Source: Brienomyrus brachyistius (lineage: Eukaryota > Chordata > Actinopteri > Osteoglossiformes > Mormyridae). Taken from it: a stretch of 64,000 bases of DNA. The notes beneath the pieces were generated by a model. The model did not search any database and was not told the DNA's origin. It worked only from the letters and a program-made list of their open reading frames with translations. How positions within the stretch are numbered: the first letter of the stretch is position 1; each line of letters begins with the position of its first letter. Of this stretch, positions 1 through 11,900 are shown piece after piece. Made by a program: the position numbers and the translations under genes. The stretch covers positions 19,196,863 to 19,260,862 of the forward strand of contig NC_064542.1 of assembly GCF_023856365.1 (NCBI RefSeq), read 5' to 3'.

Positions 1-3000
1 ACTCGCTGCTGACACCCGGGGTTATAAAGGAGACACGAAGGTGCAGAGGCAAATCCACCACAATCCCATTGCACACTGGGCAGCAAACATTAAGTCGGTG
101 TGATGTGGGGGGGCGCATCATTTTATCTACACCCCCAACCCTCCCCTCACTCTCAGACACGACGGTACCAGCTGGACCAACCAGCAGGGGGATGGGCTGG
201 CATGGGGCGGCCCACGCGGGGGAGCGTCTGCTCATGGTCCTCCGACGTGCAGGGATGTGTCTCTGCCTGCCCCCCCACCCTCCTCCTGAAACGGAGGAGC
301 CGGAGGGCTCGTCCACGGTCTGCTTTCATAAAGACAGCTGTCATCACCTGCCTCCGCAGACCTCACAACAACATACCCATGCTCTCGCTTAGCCGAATGA
401 AAGCCACTCATTAATCTTGTTCCTGGTCAAATCCCCCCCCCCCCCCCCCCCACCAAAACGGGCTGGAGACCCGGCAGCTGGCTCTCTACACCCCAGGCTC
501 TGCCGCCCACCCGCGTGCGGCCGAGTGGTTATTTGTCCTGAGGAGGAACAGGCAGGTCTGGCTGTTGCGGTGTGGGTTGGGGGGGGCTCTAGCCGTCTGT
601 TCCATGCGAGGCCTGGCCCAGGAGGGCTGTTCACTCATGCTCATTAGAACATAGGAAAGTGGGGGACATGGTTTGGTGATTCCAGCATGGCAAGCCTTGT
701 GTTTGCCCCAAGTTAACCCCCTCCCCATGGCTGAGCCTAATCACCGCGTCTGACTGCACACTCAAGGTCAGTACACAACAAGGCCTAGACACACACGGTA
801 CTCCGTGTTCGCAGGGAATTGACCCAACCATCCATACCCAAATCTACGCCTTTGGTACATGGCTCCCCTAAGGACATGCTGGAACTGCACAGGAATGGAA
901 TTTATCTCCCAGAACTCATAGGTTCTTGAAGCGAGCACATGAAGGGCTTTGATCCCGTAACATGACAGTGTAGCGTACGATCCTTCAGGGATACACTGTG
1001 GACCCATGCATCCAGGGTCGTGGGTTTGATTCCCACCTCTGGGTTCTCTGGAGAGATGCTTTATCTAGATGCCTTTAGTTGTGTTTGCCCTGAAACTGAC
1101 TGCTACCCCATCCAGGCTACCTAGGGATATGCTCCCTGTGCTGGGCAACTGCTTATGGAGGATGGATGGATGGATGATTAGATTTGAAAGAGCTACTGAA
1201 ACAGCCCCCTAGGGACATCTGGCTAAACAGCTATTCTTGAGCTCAGACCTCTGCTACCCTCAACGTGAACTGCCAATTGGCCATCTTGACCAGAGTTGCA
1301 GAGTAGAAACAGTTACTGCACCATCGACTTTAATTTGGTCAGGAATTTACGACTGACTGCTGAAAACGGGCCTTGTTGACCTGTGGGTGAGTGGGGGCTG
1401 CAGGCTTTGGGAGTTTGGCAGTAAGCGCTATGTCACTCAACCAGCCAACGGTGAGCGCCCCCCCCCCCCGGCTGTAAAGCCATAAGAGGGGGAACACATG
1501 CAGGTCCTGCCTTCTGCTTCCCAGTTTCGTTTTGATATAAGCTTGGACGCGGCTCACGGTGCCTGAGGAGGAGTGAGAAAGGGAAGGAGCAGCACAGAGG
1601 CGTGTGACGCCAAGGTTAAAGCACGAGGGTCTCGCCATGCATCAAAGCACCGGCCGCATTCACACATTCAAATGAAAAAGAGCTAACCCACCCCCCCACA
1701 ATACTTGCTTAAAGGAATTAAAATGTAAAGTTATTAGGAACATCACTCATTTCATGCTTTTAATCTCAGGTTACTATTCCATAAACGTTCCAACATTTCT
1801 GTATAATGTAATCAGATATGCTAACCCTAAATAAAAGTGTTTCCTAGTTAAACAAATACGATGGGGCAGATTTAAGGGATGCTTAACTCTTCAGCAGGAA
1901 GGCGTGTTAAAATGCATCATGAGCAGATTAGTCAAAAGAACAAAAAAAAAATCATCTTGAGGCACTTTTCAGGTCTCATCTTGTCCCTGGAGAAATCATT
2001 TAACGGACACGCGGTCACGGACGTCGAGGCCACCTGAATGTTAATGCGCCTCCGTCTTCATTAATGGCATTGCTGGTGTGGATCCCCCTCGCAAAGGCTC
2101 GTGCGTTCGAAGCTCCGAACGCCGGGCAAATCCTCTTTGCCTTCACTCGTCGCCCCCTTGCCTGTTTGATCCCTGACCTGTCAAACCCGGGATTTTCACG
2201 GAAGCGCTTGAGGATTTATCGCTCTGCGATTCCACACATATCACTGCGTCTGTACATGGCTGCATGTGAGTATGAGCGTGTGATTCTAAGCCCCCTCTGA
2301 TATCACCGCATGACATGCATTTGCGAGAATATACTCATATACTGGCAGTTCTGTATATACGCTGCTCCCCCTCTCTCTGTATGAGAATCTTAGAGGCATG
2401 TTTGAAGGGAATAATGCATCACTGACAGAAAATATATACGTTTCTGCGTGAAAGGCAGAGCCACATAAGACTGTGTGAGAGGAAAATAAGGTTATGAACT
2501 GAAATAAGGAAATAAAATCAGAAGTAGTACCTTTACTGAAACAGGTGCTTCCACACAGGGGTGATAGCTGAGCTAATTAAGCAATTAGCATCCCATCATG
2601 CTTAGGGTCATGTATAAAAATGCTTTTGGCTACGGCACCTACAATAAGGGATCTCATGGGGTGTGGGGGGGGTGATATTTGGGGGCAGGTTTGGCAGTAG
2701 CGTCAGTGACGACTCAGCTTGAGTTCAGGTACCGTAGTTACGGCGATGTTGGCAGGGAAGTCATCATCCGGAATGACATCATCAGTCAGAAGGAAGCATG
2801 AACGAAAGCACAAGCTGCCTCTCTCTGATATCAATCTGCATGTCAGTCCAAGCCATGAACCCTCCACACTTCTGGAGAACTGAAGACTAAGGGGATCTAT
2901 GGTCTGGCTGCAGGACATATAAATGTATGGCACATGTGTGGCAAACACCAAAGAAATGCCTACACTCCAGAGCTCATACCCCACAGTGAGAAGTTCTGGC

Positions 3001-5340
3001 AGCTCCGTCATAGTGAGGGCTGCATTTCCCAGGTTCTGATCCACTGAACTCTTCAAAAGACAAGGTCCATGCCAACAAACACAAAGGCATTCTGAGTGAT
3101 CTCCCTCATCCCACAGTCCTGGTGTGACTGGAATGTCCCCGCTCTCCAGACACGGCTGGTCCCCGAGTCGCTCGATGTGCGTGAAAACGATGTGAACCAT
3201 ATGCCATAGCTGCCCCGCTTATGGAAAAGTCTGGAACGGAGCCTGAGGCAGCGTTTTCCGCAATCCTTGACGAAACATGGCACCTCTCCATCAATTCCAG
3301 TTTTTTTCTTCTTCTTTTTTTTCCAGTGGAGTTCCAGGCATTTGTGGGATCTATGCCAAGACACATCGGCACTCTTCTGGTGGTGGACTAAGAAGGTTTT
3401 AAGGCGTTTCAGCCTTCTCTTAGTTTGGAGGTTGCTTTCAGCATGGGGGAACGTAGACTGTGTGCGCTGCATGATCTCTCTGGGACGGAGACAAAGACGC
3501 AGTGGGGAGCCCCCTACAGAAAAGAAACATATTGCTTGTTAGTGGTTCAGCTCTTTATAAGTTTTAGTGGATTGGGGTTAGTTGCCATTAATTACAGTAA
3601 AATGGAAGTCACTGGAAAGTTCCCGAAGTACAGCCATACATAATATGTATGTGTATGACAGTGTGAGACTGTGTCCATGGCTGACTCTCATAGTGTGGTA
3701 TTGATTACAGAATGAGAGTAATAATTGGACCGGTCTATGGGCTGTCATGTTTTGTCTGATGGGAGGGTTGTTATCAAGTTCACTGTTATCAGCCTTCATA
3801 TCTCTCCATCCCTCTCTTTTATCTACATGTCTCCCCTCGTCCTTCTCCTTCTCTCACCATCTTACTCAAGCTTCTGCTTTCATCTTCGGCCTGCTATCTG
3901 TACATCTACAGATCCGTCTTGTCAGTGGTGTCTTATTATCCATTTGTTGCTCGGGAAAGCTAAGCCTCCCCGCTATTGTGCGTATTCGCAGAATATAATG
4001 TGCGTATCGATTCCTGCCCTACGTGGAGAGAAAAAAACAGAAGGCACTAAGAGAGAGAGGCCAGGGGAAAAATAGAGACAGGAAAAACAGGGATGGAAAA
4101 AGTGGAGCACACGGACAAATACAGAAAAGAACGTACTTGATGATGGGGGGGGGGGGAAATGAGCGTTTTTAGGGTGGCAGAGGGCGACGCACTGCAGAAC
4201 ACTGGCGACCCCGTCCGACAGACCCGATAAATACACCACAGTGTAGGCCTGAGAAAGAAATGCAAGATTTCCCGATTTCCCAGCTTTCCGGCAGTAGCCA
4301 CCTTTTGCAAACTTTGTCTTCCGTACGTAGCGATCGTGCAAGATCACAACGAGTATTAAAACGACAAGGCATCGCATTACATTCAGGCTAACGGTACCCC
4401 GTATTATAGCAACGCGAAATCCGCACCGGTGCCGCTGTAATCCGCGAGCGAACGGCGTGCAGACGCCGGGTGGGGGATCGGACTGAGGTGGAGCAAAAGG
4501 TGGGTTTTCCGCTGCCACATCTGACTCCCTCGAAAGCTCACAAGCCCCAGCGTAGGGAGTTACATGGACGAAGGATTCTAGTAACAGGTAACCGTTGGAC
4601 GGCTGTTGAACTCGGTACTGCGTCGTAAAATGTCAGTACTTTAAGAACTATCCAAGTCCGAAATTGCGGGTAATGGTCTGTAAAGGATTGATAGGCTTCC
4701 GCAAAAGTTTTCATTCTGCACTGAAGGCAGATTGCATCCTTTGAGCGGACTTATTCGAGCCATTGTATATTAATTAAATAATTTTATACTGAATCTGAAA
4801 CTCAAGCGAATGTCTTTTTTAAACGTGTACTGTGGGCACGTCCTTACTCTCTAGAGTCGATCTGCACTGATGCTTCGCTTGGAATATACAATATACTCCT
4901 GGGGGAAAATACCGATCCAGTGAAACTGTAATTGATGCCATATTTCTCTAAAACCTTGGCATGAAATCAATAAATTATGACCTACACATCGCGTGTCTCC
5001 CTGAACAAACAGTAGATTGCTCTCCTGCCATCATAACTAATGGAGTCTGTGCCTGGTATTGGACGTAAATAAAGCAGATAAATGCTGACTGTGTAATAAA
5101 CCTCTATTCTGCTATCATTTTGCTGCTGAGGATGATGCTATAAACTCATCTCATCAGGAGTAATGTAATTCACTTGATTTGGTCAATGGGTAAATGTTTA
5201 AGTGGATTACATCAGGTCCAGGTTAGCGTGGATAACGGGATTCTGTATTAGTTCGTAATTGATGTGATCTTCATCTACTTTTTAACACTTCGCTCATGCA
5301 TTTGAAAGGGTTGCCGAGCTCCCCCTAACCTCCTCCCTGC
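1..5340. other. Upstream intergenic region, no gene recognised
   Basis: I see no exon, RNA gene or intact transposon here. It holds a 19-base poly-C run (433-451), a SINE-like relic near 1005-1170, another poly-C near 1461 and a 12-base poly-G near 4146. Two overlapping minus-strand open stretches (2703-3200 and 3053-3472) and one at 3973-4518 match no family I know and have no splice context. A 5' untranslated exon of the downstream serpin could lie here, because an acceptor-like site precedes its start codon, but I cannot place one. Confidence 0.6.
1005..1170 (+). repeat. SINE-like relic with tRNA B-box and (GGAT)n tail
   Basis: A B-box-like segment (gggtttgattcccacc) near 1021-1036 is followed by an unrelated body and a short GGAT repeat near 1157-1172. 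This is the usual plan of a tRNA-derived SINE whose 3' end is borrowed from an L2-type LINE. It is heavily decayed and no target duplication is visible. Confidence 0.5.
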
Positions 5341-5341
5341 A
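5330..5341 (+). promoter_or_regulatory. Candidate splice acceptor before the serpin start codon
   Basis: A pyrimidine-rich run ending in ctccctgcag lies 11 bases before the ATG at 5353. It suggests that the start codon sits in a second exon behind a 5' untranslated exon. The upstream exon was not found. Confidence 0.35.
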
Positions 5342-5352
5342 GCTGCTCCGCC

Positions 5353-5943
5353 ATGCCACCTGCTGGGTCCCTTCTCCTGCTCTGTTTGCTGGGGCTACTG
5401 CTTCCTCTGCCCTGGCCTGTCACCCCCGAGGACCCTGGAAAGCCTTTCACCAGGCCGCCGGTCCGTGTCGCCAAGCAGGGGCCAAGCTGGAGCCTCGGAC
5501 TGCGCCTGTACCGGGCCCTGCGCACCGGCGGCACCCAGAACCCCCTCTTCTCTCCAGTTCTGCTTGCCAACTCACTGGCAGCCTTGGGCGGGGGTGCCGG
5601 AGGAGGCACTGCAGCCCAGATCTTTGAGGTCCTAGGCACCGGCACGCCTCCCCCTTTGAGCCAGGAGGAGGCCGCTCTTCTCCCTGTATGGAGGCAATGG
5701 GAGCAGCTTCAGGCTGCACAGCGCCTCAGCTGTGTTCACCGGGCTACCGGCAATCCTGGATGCCAGCTTCCTGAAAGAGGCACAGACACGGTCGCGGCTG
5801 GGGCACGCGGCTCTGCATTGGACAGAGGGGCAGCCCGACCACGAGGAGCTGCACGCCTGGGCCAGGGCGGGTGGCAGGTGGCAGCGAGGAGCTCCAGGCC
5901 AAAGAGGCAGCTTTAATCCTCACAGACGCCCTGCGCTTTAAAA
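5353..5943 (+). CDS. serpinh2: Serpin H exon 1 (signal peptide and N-terminal core), two frame breaks
   Basis: Translation starts at 5353 (ccgccATGc context) with a hydrophobic signal peptide. Frame 1 then matches serpin helix A to helix C (FSPVLLANSLAALGGGAGG). Somewhere in about 5665-5698 the similarity moves to frame 2 (SSFRLHSASAVFTGLPAIL). Near 5873-5879 it moves to frame 3 (EELQAKEAALILTDALRFK), which reaches the donor AAAA|GTGAGG at phase 1. Each change equals one extra base. Read straight through, frame 1 stops near 5914. The second break lies inside a short duplicated stretch (ggtggcaggtggca), a plausible slippage site. Confidence 0.8.
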
Positions 5944-8900
5944 GTGAGGTGGGGGGTCATGTGACCTGGCAGCGTTCTGCAGAAGGGCCGGTACGCGCCT
6001 CCTTAAGTCAGCTGGCACTTGTCTAGGGGGGACTCTGGACAAGATGGCTTCCTGAAGTGACATGTATTCCTGGATGCCCAGGGCCCGGCCTCAGGGCACA
6101 GAAAGGTTTTCCCCATCACCATGTCCTCCTGTTGGCTGTAACGGGGCTAGGGAACACCAGGGGAGCTCCCCGAAGGGCATGAATCCCAAAGGACCGTGGT
6201 CTCCTGGGCTCCGTGGCAGATTCCTGCCCGCTAAGGCAGGCCAGGGACAGGCTTATTTGAGAGAGCCAATCAGAAAAGGGCTGAGAGCCTGCAGATTTGG
6301 GCAAGGCCCCCCGCCGCTGACTGCGGGCTATTTTCTGCCCGTGAAATTGGATATTTTTCCATGCTTTTGGGGGAATGGCCGGCAGACGCATGAATGTGTG
6401 GCGTTATGAATGAAATTCTGTTTTAAATAGAAATAAACAACGCTGATAATAATAATACCGCATGTGCTGCCAGTTTACCATCTTGCCAGGTTTCCCGGGA
6501 TGGAGCCCGTATCGCACCTGTCGGCACTGGGGGGCCCTTGGCTGCTCACCATACCCAGGGGAGAAACCCCCATTTTCCTGGTTTTGTTCAGTCGCCTTCT
6601 ATGGCGTCCAGTCCACCATCGCTGGGCAAATTAAAAACACCTCAGCGTCTCCTGAAGCGCTGTTCAGCAGCCAGGGTTGGCAGGGAAGAAGCAGGCAGGA
6701 GTGATTGGCGGGGGGTGGGCAATGGGGGCCTGAGGGCCGCCGGGGGAGCGCCTGTCCACGCTCGCTAATTAATTGGCCCTTTGTTTCGGATTCAGACAAA
6801 CAAAGGACCCGGAAACAGGAGCCAGCAGAAACACAAACGATAACGCGACAAAGGACAGAGAGAAAACCACACGTGTGTTTCACGAGTTTTAATCTTTTTT
6901 CTAATCACGATATGAAGCGCAGGCTGAACCTTTGCCCGGGAGATTTTGGCTTTGTCTCCATGCTCTGCTACAGCGTAATTTGCTTCACCTGCTTAGAAAC
7001 CACGCCATATAAAAACCGTTGGGCGAGGCTCCTCCCTCTGTACGGGACGGCCGGACACCCGTGGTCATAGCTGGCGACGTCTCACGTGAAAGCTGATGCC
7101 AGTGGGCATGTGCAGATGTTAAAGGTCTCTCGTGGAGGTTGAATGTCAAACCTTCTTAAGTATATAATGCTCTAATTGGGTTCTTGTGTTACAATGTTTA
7201 ACGTATCTCTGAGGTTAAGCTTTTAATCCCACTTTATAAGTAGTAGAATAATATACGTTATTGAACTGAAGATTGAGATGCAAGATCCTGTGGTATGTGT
7301 AAGCGCTCGCCGTGCGATTCATCAAAGTGGTGAAATAATGGGAACCAAGAAGCATCGAAATCCTTTAATGGGTCACAGCTATTTAGTGCTTTCAGAAACA
7401 CGGAGTTTCGAACCAGTGGAAGGTTTCTGTGGAGACTGATTGGTTCATTGGTTGATTACCTTGAGTAATCATCCATCGCTGATGCAAATCGGCAGAAGGA
7501 CTGTGTTTCTCCTTAGTGCCGTTTCCTTGATTGTGCCTTGCAGCTTGTGCCTTTCAAATGTTAACTTGCGCTGCCCCTGCTGCACTACTGATTTTCTGTG
7601 GGTCAGTAGCACTTTGGAAAAACGCAGTTGGTAAGTAGATGATTGCAGGTGCAGGCTTACCTTGTGAGGACGGCCGGCGAGGAGTCGCTGTGAGACTCCT
7701 GTAAGTTGCTGGTTGGCTGGATTGTGAGATTGGGTCATTTCTTATCTACCAACTCCTAATGTGACACATCGCAAAGCTGACAGAGGAGTAGCTGATCAAG
7801 AACTAAATTTGTGCTGCAGAGCTCCAAGTGACGCTTGGGACCATGAAGGATAAGATTCTTCCTGAAGCTTTCTTGAGAAAAGCAACCCAGATACCCACAG
7901 AGAACATCTCTGGTTCAAGGTCACACAGTAAGCCAGAGGATGTACTATGTTGGGTCGGTAGGTCAGTGACACAGTGAGAAGGTGGATGGGTTCTCTGTTG
8001 GGTCTGTAGGTCAGTGACACAGTGAGCCAGGACCTGACTCAATGTATGTTAGTGTGAGAGTCTGTGCGGTGAATGTCCCATCTGTGTCTACAGGTCTTTG
8101 GGACTGGCACTTTGAGTGTGACGAGGAAGACCTGCGCAGTTTCCTGGGAACCACATACACCAAGGTGCCAATGATGCGCCGGGCAGGTAGGCCTTGACAC
8201 CCTCCTATGCTGTGAGCTGCTGCCCCTTTCATAATCACTCTTATGGCTCCTCCCCCAGGTGTGTTCCATCACTATGAAGACATGACCAACATGGTGCAGG
8301 TTCTGGAGCTGGGCTTTCGGGGTGGCCGGGCCAGCCTGGTGCTGTTGCTGCCCTTCCATGTGGAGAACCTCAGCCGGCTGGAGAAGGTACTCACCCAGGA
8401 TCAGGTGGCAGAGTGGCTGGAGAGGCTGAGCAAGCAGAGTATGGCCATCAGTCCAGTCTTCTTCAGTCCAGTGCAGGGTCCCAGGGAGCACTGGGCACGA
8501 GGCAGGGGGCAGGGTACTGTTCCAGTGCAGGGCATCCACTCACTCCCCTTATCTACATTATAGTACCATCCCAAGGAAGACACACATGCTCTTATATAGG
8601 TAATGGCTTTATTTTCCACAAGAGTAGCCAAGCTTCCTGCACTTAGTGTCTGAGAGTCAGTGGGCGACAAGACAGCGGTCTGGGTTTGTTTCGTTGTGCT
8701 GGAGAGGCAGTCGAAGGGCCTGTGAGCTGAGCCTTCTGGAGATCTGAGTCGACCCACCTGGCACCTTTGCCAGCCTGTCATGAGACACTGACCCCTCGTC
8801 CCCTGGAATGGCGCTCTGCTCTGCTCGGGACCTACGGTCCACCGCTGCTGGGTTCCTGCTTGTCCGGGAGGAAGTGGCAGGTCTCTCCTCCATGCTGCCC

Positions 8901-11900
8901 TGGAGGCTGTACCCAGCCTGCCGCCCGAGGCCTGTCAGCCTCCTGTGTTTCTTCTCTCCTTTTTCTTCCTCCCTGACCTGCTCCTCCCCCTGTTTCATTT
9001 TCTTTTCTTTGTCTGGTTGCTGTTGGACTAGGTCCTTGCCGCGCCCCACCCTCCTCGCTCCCTGTCCCCCTGGCTTTCTTGCTTCCAACTTGGCAGTCCT
9101 GGCCGCTAGGACCCACTCAGCAGCGCTAGGTCAGCCTGGCCCCCTGGACCCCGTGCTCGGCCTTGGGGCCCCAGGTGTCTCCAGGATTACAGAGGGCGTC
9201 GGGACGCCGGGTGGAGCCCTCGCCTTTGGGCGGGGACACCGGACCTGAGGTGCAGGCCGCCACGCTAAGCTGAGCCTCCCTGAGAGCCCCATCCTCTGCC
9301 TGGCAGCATGTTGGTGGCCGGAGGCAGCGCCTGGGTGAGCTCTGCGGGCGGCACCGCAGCTTAGTCTGAGACAGCAGGGAGAGAGAGACGTTAGGAAAAG
9401 TAGTAATCAAGGGGGAAGGGTGCAGCGGGACCGACGGGGGGGGGGGGGGGGGCCACGTAATAGTAATGTAACATGACTGGTCTGGATGAGGGCTTCAGGG
9501 AGCATTTCCCCAGGGGGACGTGGCTCAAACGGACTCGTCAGGAGCACGTTTGGTTGAGTGAAGTAACCTGGAAAGACCCTGTGTGCCGTTGCAGCATGAG
9601 CGGGGTCACACGGCTCCCCGCTTTCAAGCTCCGCGTGACCCACAGAGGGCGACCCTCGACAGAGCCACTTCTGCAGCGAGGCCCCCTGGTGGCCCGACAG
9701 CTTGATGTGTGCAGATGGCGCGTGGAAGGAGCGTCCCACATCCCGCTGGGTGCCGCCTGTCCCGCTGAGCAGGATGGAGAAGGGGGGGGGGGGGGTTCAG
9801 GAAGGCAGTACGGCCCCAGGGAGCGGGGGAGTGACCGGCTTGCATGCGGTGGAGTCAGGGCGACGGATTGGACCGCGCCGCATCATTGGCGTCACACAGC
9901 AGCAGCCACGGCTCCGCTGGCTCGGCACCCAATACGCATTTCCGTCACCATGCGCCGCATTTTGCTGCAGGGTTTGCTGACCTAAATGAGAGTGACATTG
10001 AGCAGGTGGGGGGGGTGGGGGGTGGCGAGGGCTGGGCTGGGGGCAGGCGAATGTGGAAGTAACTGGCGGGCTAAATATAGGGGCCCCCCCCAGCAGCGCC
10101 GAGGACAGGCCGCGGCTGAGGCTGCCCGGCCCGCTGCCGTAACGAGCCTGGCTGAGGGCCCTCGGCCAGGGCGCCCAGACGGGTGGCTCCAGCACGTGTT
10201 TAACGAGCCTGGAACTGCGCCACCGTCTGCTGGCTCTGGGTTTGCCACCTGACGTGTGACGGGACCGGTTACTGCCCCACCATTAGCAGGCTCGTCCAGG
10301 GAGCCCCCTGCTGTCTGAATGGCATAGGTGCCTCAGATCGCGACGTAACCGGGCACTCGCAGTGCCCCCCCTCTCACTCATGGTGTGGTGGGGGGGCTTT
10401 TGTCTCCTCTAACCATCGCAGGAGTCTCTCTCTTCTCCTTCTGTTGTCTTCCCATTTTTTTTTTCCAAAGTAGTGTGACACTACGGCTGCTCTTTACTAG
10501 TTTCCAGTCGAGTCGCGTTGTCGGAGTCCCAGGAAGCTCCGGGCCGCCCCTGCAGAGACGAGCCGATGTAAAAATAAATTCAAATTAGCGAAATAGAAAT
10601 GGATGTGTGTGTGCTCTGTGGTCGAGGCTCCCCGCCTGCTGCCTGCTCGCTAATTAGTGGCCGGCTGTTAGAGTGGCCCTTCATTACGGACTCGCGGGCC
10701 GCAGTGCTGTGAACCTGGGGGGGGGGCGGGCGTCACAGGGCTGTGTGTGACACGTCAGTGACAAGAGCCCATTACTTACTCTTTCTCTGCCATTGTTCTG
10801 TTAAATAAAACATGCAACAGGAGTCCAGGGTCCCATTTCCCTCCCTCTTAGACAAACTCCCAACAGAAGTCATTGAGAGCCATTGTCCTTCCCTTCATGT
10901 GTAATTCATAGATAGTTTTAGAATGGTAGTGTGTGTATGAGCCATGGAGTGGGCAGGGGGCGCTGTAGAGGCAGTAAGAGGGGTTGTGGGGGGGCGGGGA
11001 ATTTCCTGAGACTTCTGTGGCTGTTAGAATGTTATATGTTGGAGGCCTGGATTCAGATGAGATGCAAATGAGGTTTTTCTCCTAATTCATCTATGGTAAT
11101 GATAATATATCTATGGTAATGAAGTTACATGGCACAATGAGCAACAGCAAAAAAAAAAGAAAAGGCAGCATTGGTCTTGATTAAAGCAGAGACTGTAACT
11201 GCTCCCGGTGCTGTAATGTGGGGTCACGCGTACTTACCCAGGGTGCCATGCTGGGGGGGGGCCTGTTACTCCACATCTCCAAGGCTGGGGTTCAAATCTC
11301 AGCCCATATATTTGCCATGTCCTCCCATGCTGTGGCGGTCTCCTCCAGCTAGGTGGCCTGCCATCTCTAAATTGCCCATGGCGTGATTGTGTGTGTGATC
11401 GTGTGAGTGATTGTCTGAATGGTTTTGTGAGATTGTGTGAGTGATTGTCTGAAAGGTTTTGTGAGATTGTGTTAGTGTGTGTTTGTGATTGTGTGAGATT
11501 GATTGACATTGATTGTGTGGGTGTTGTGATTGTTGTGTGACATTGTGTGAGTGTTTGTGGTTGTGTTTGAGATTGTGTGTTGGTTATTGTGGATGATTGT
11601 GTGTGATTGTGTGCGCGATCGTGTGAGTGATTGTGTGTTTTGTGTGAGTGTGTGTTTGTGATTGTGCAAGACTGTGTGAGCGTTAATGTAAGTGTTTGTG
11701 ATTATGTGAGATTGATTGAAATTGATTGTGTGGGTGATGTGATTGTTGTGTGACATTGTGTGAGTGTTTGTGGTTGTGTTTGAGATTGTGTGTTGGTTAT
11801 TGTGGATGATTGTGAGTGATTGTGTTATTGTTTGACTGATTGTGCGATTGCGTGAGTTATTGTGTGAGTGTGATTGAGTGATTGTGTGTGACTGTGTTTG

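Noticed and set aside
2703..3472. Two overlapping minus-strand open stretches (165 and 139 codons)
   Set aside because: No recognised domain, no clear splice sites, overlapping frames on one strand. Kept only as unexplained intergenic sequence.
3973..4518. 181-codon minus-strand open frame
   Set aside because: Low-complexity Ser/Phe/Pro content and a poly-C-encoded Pro run. No family match.
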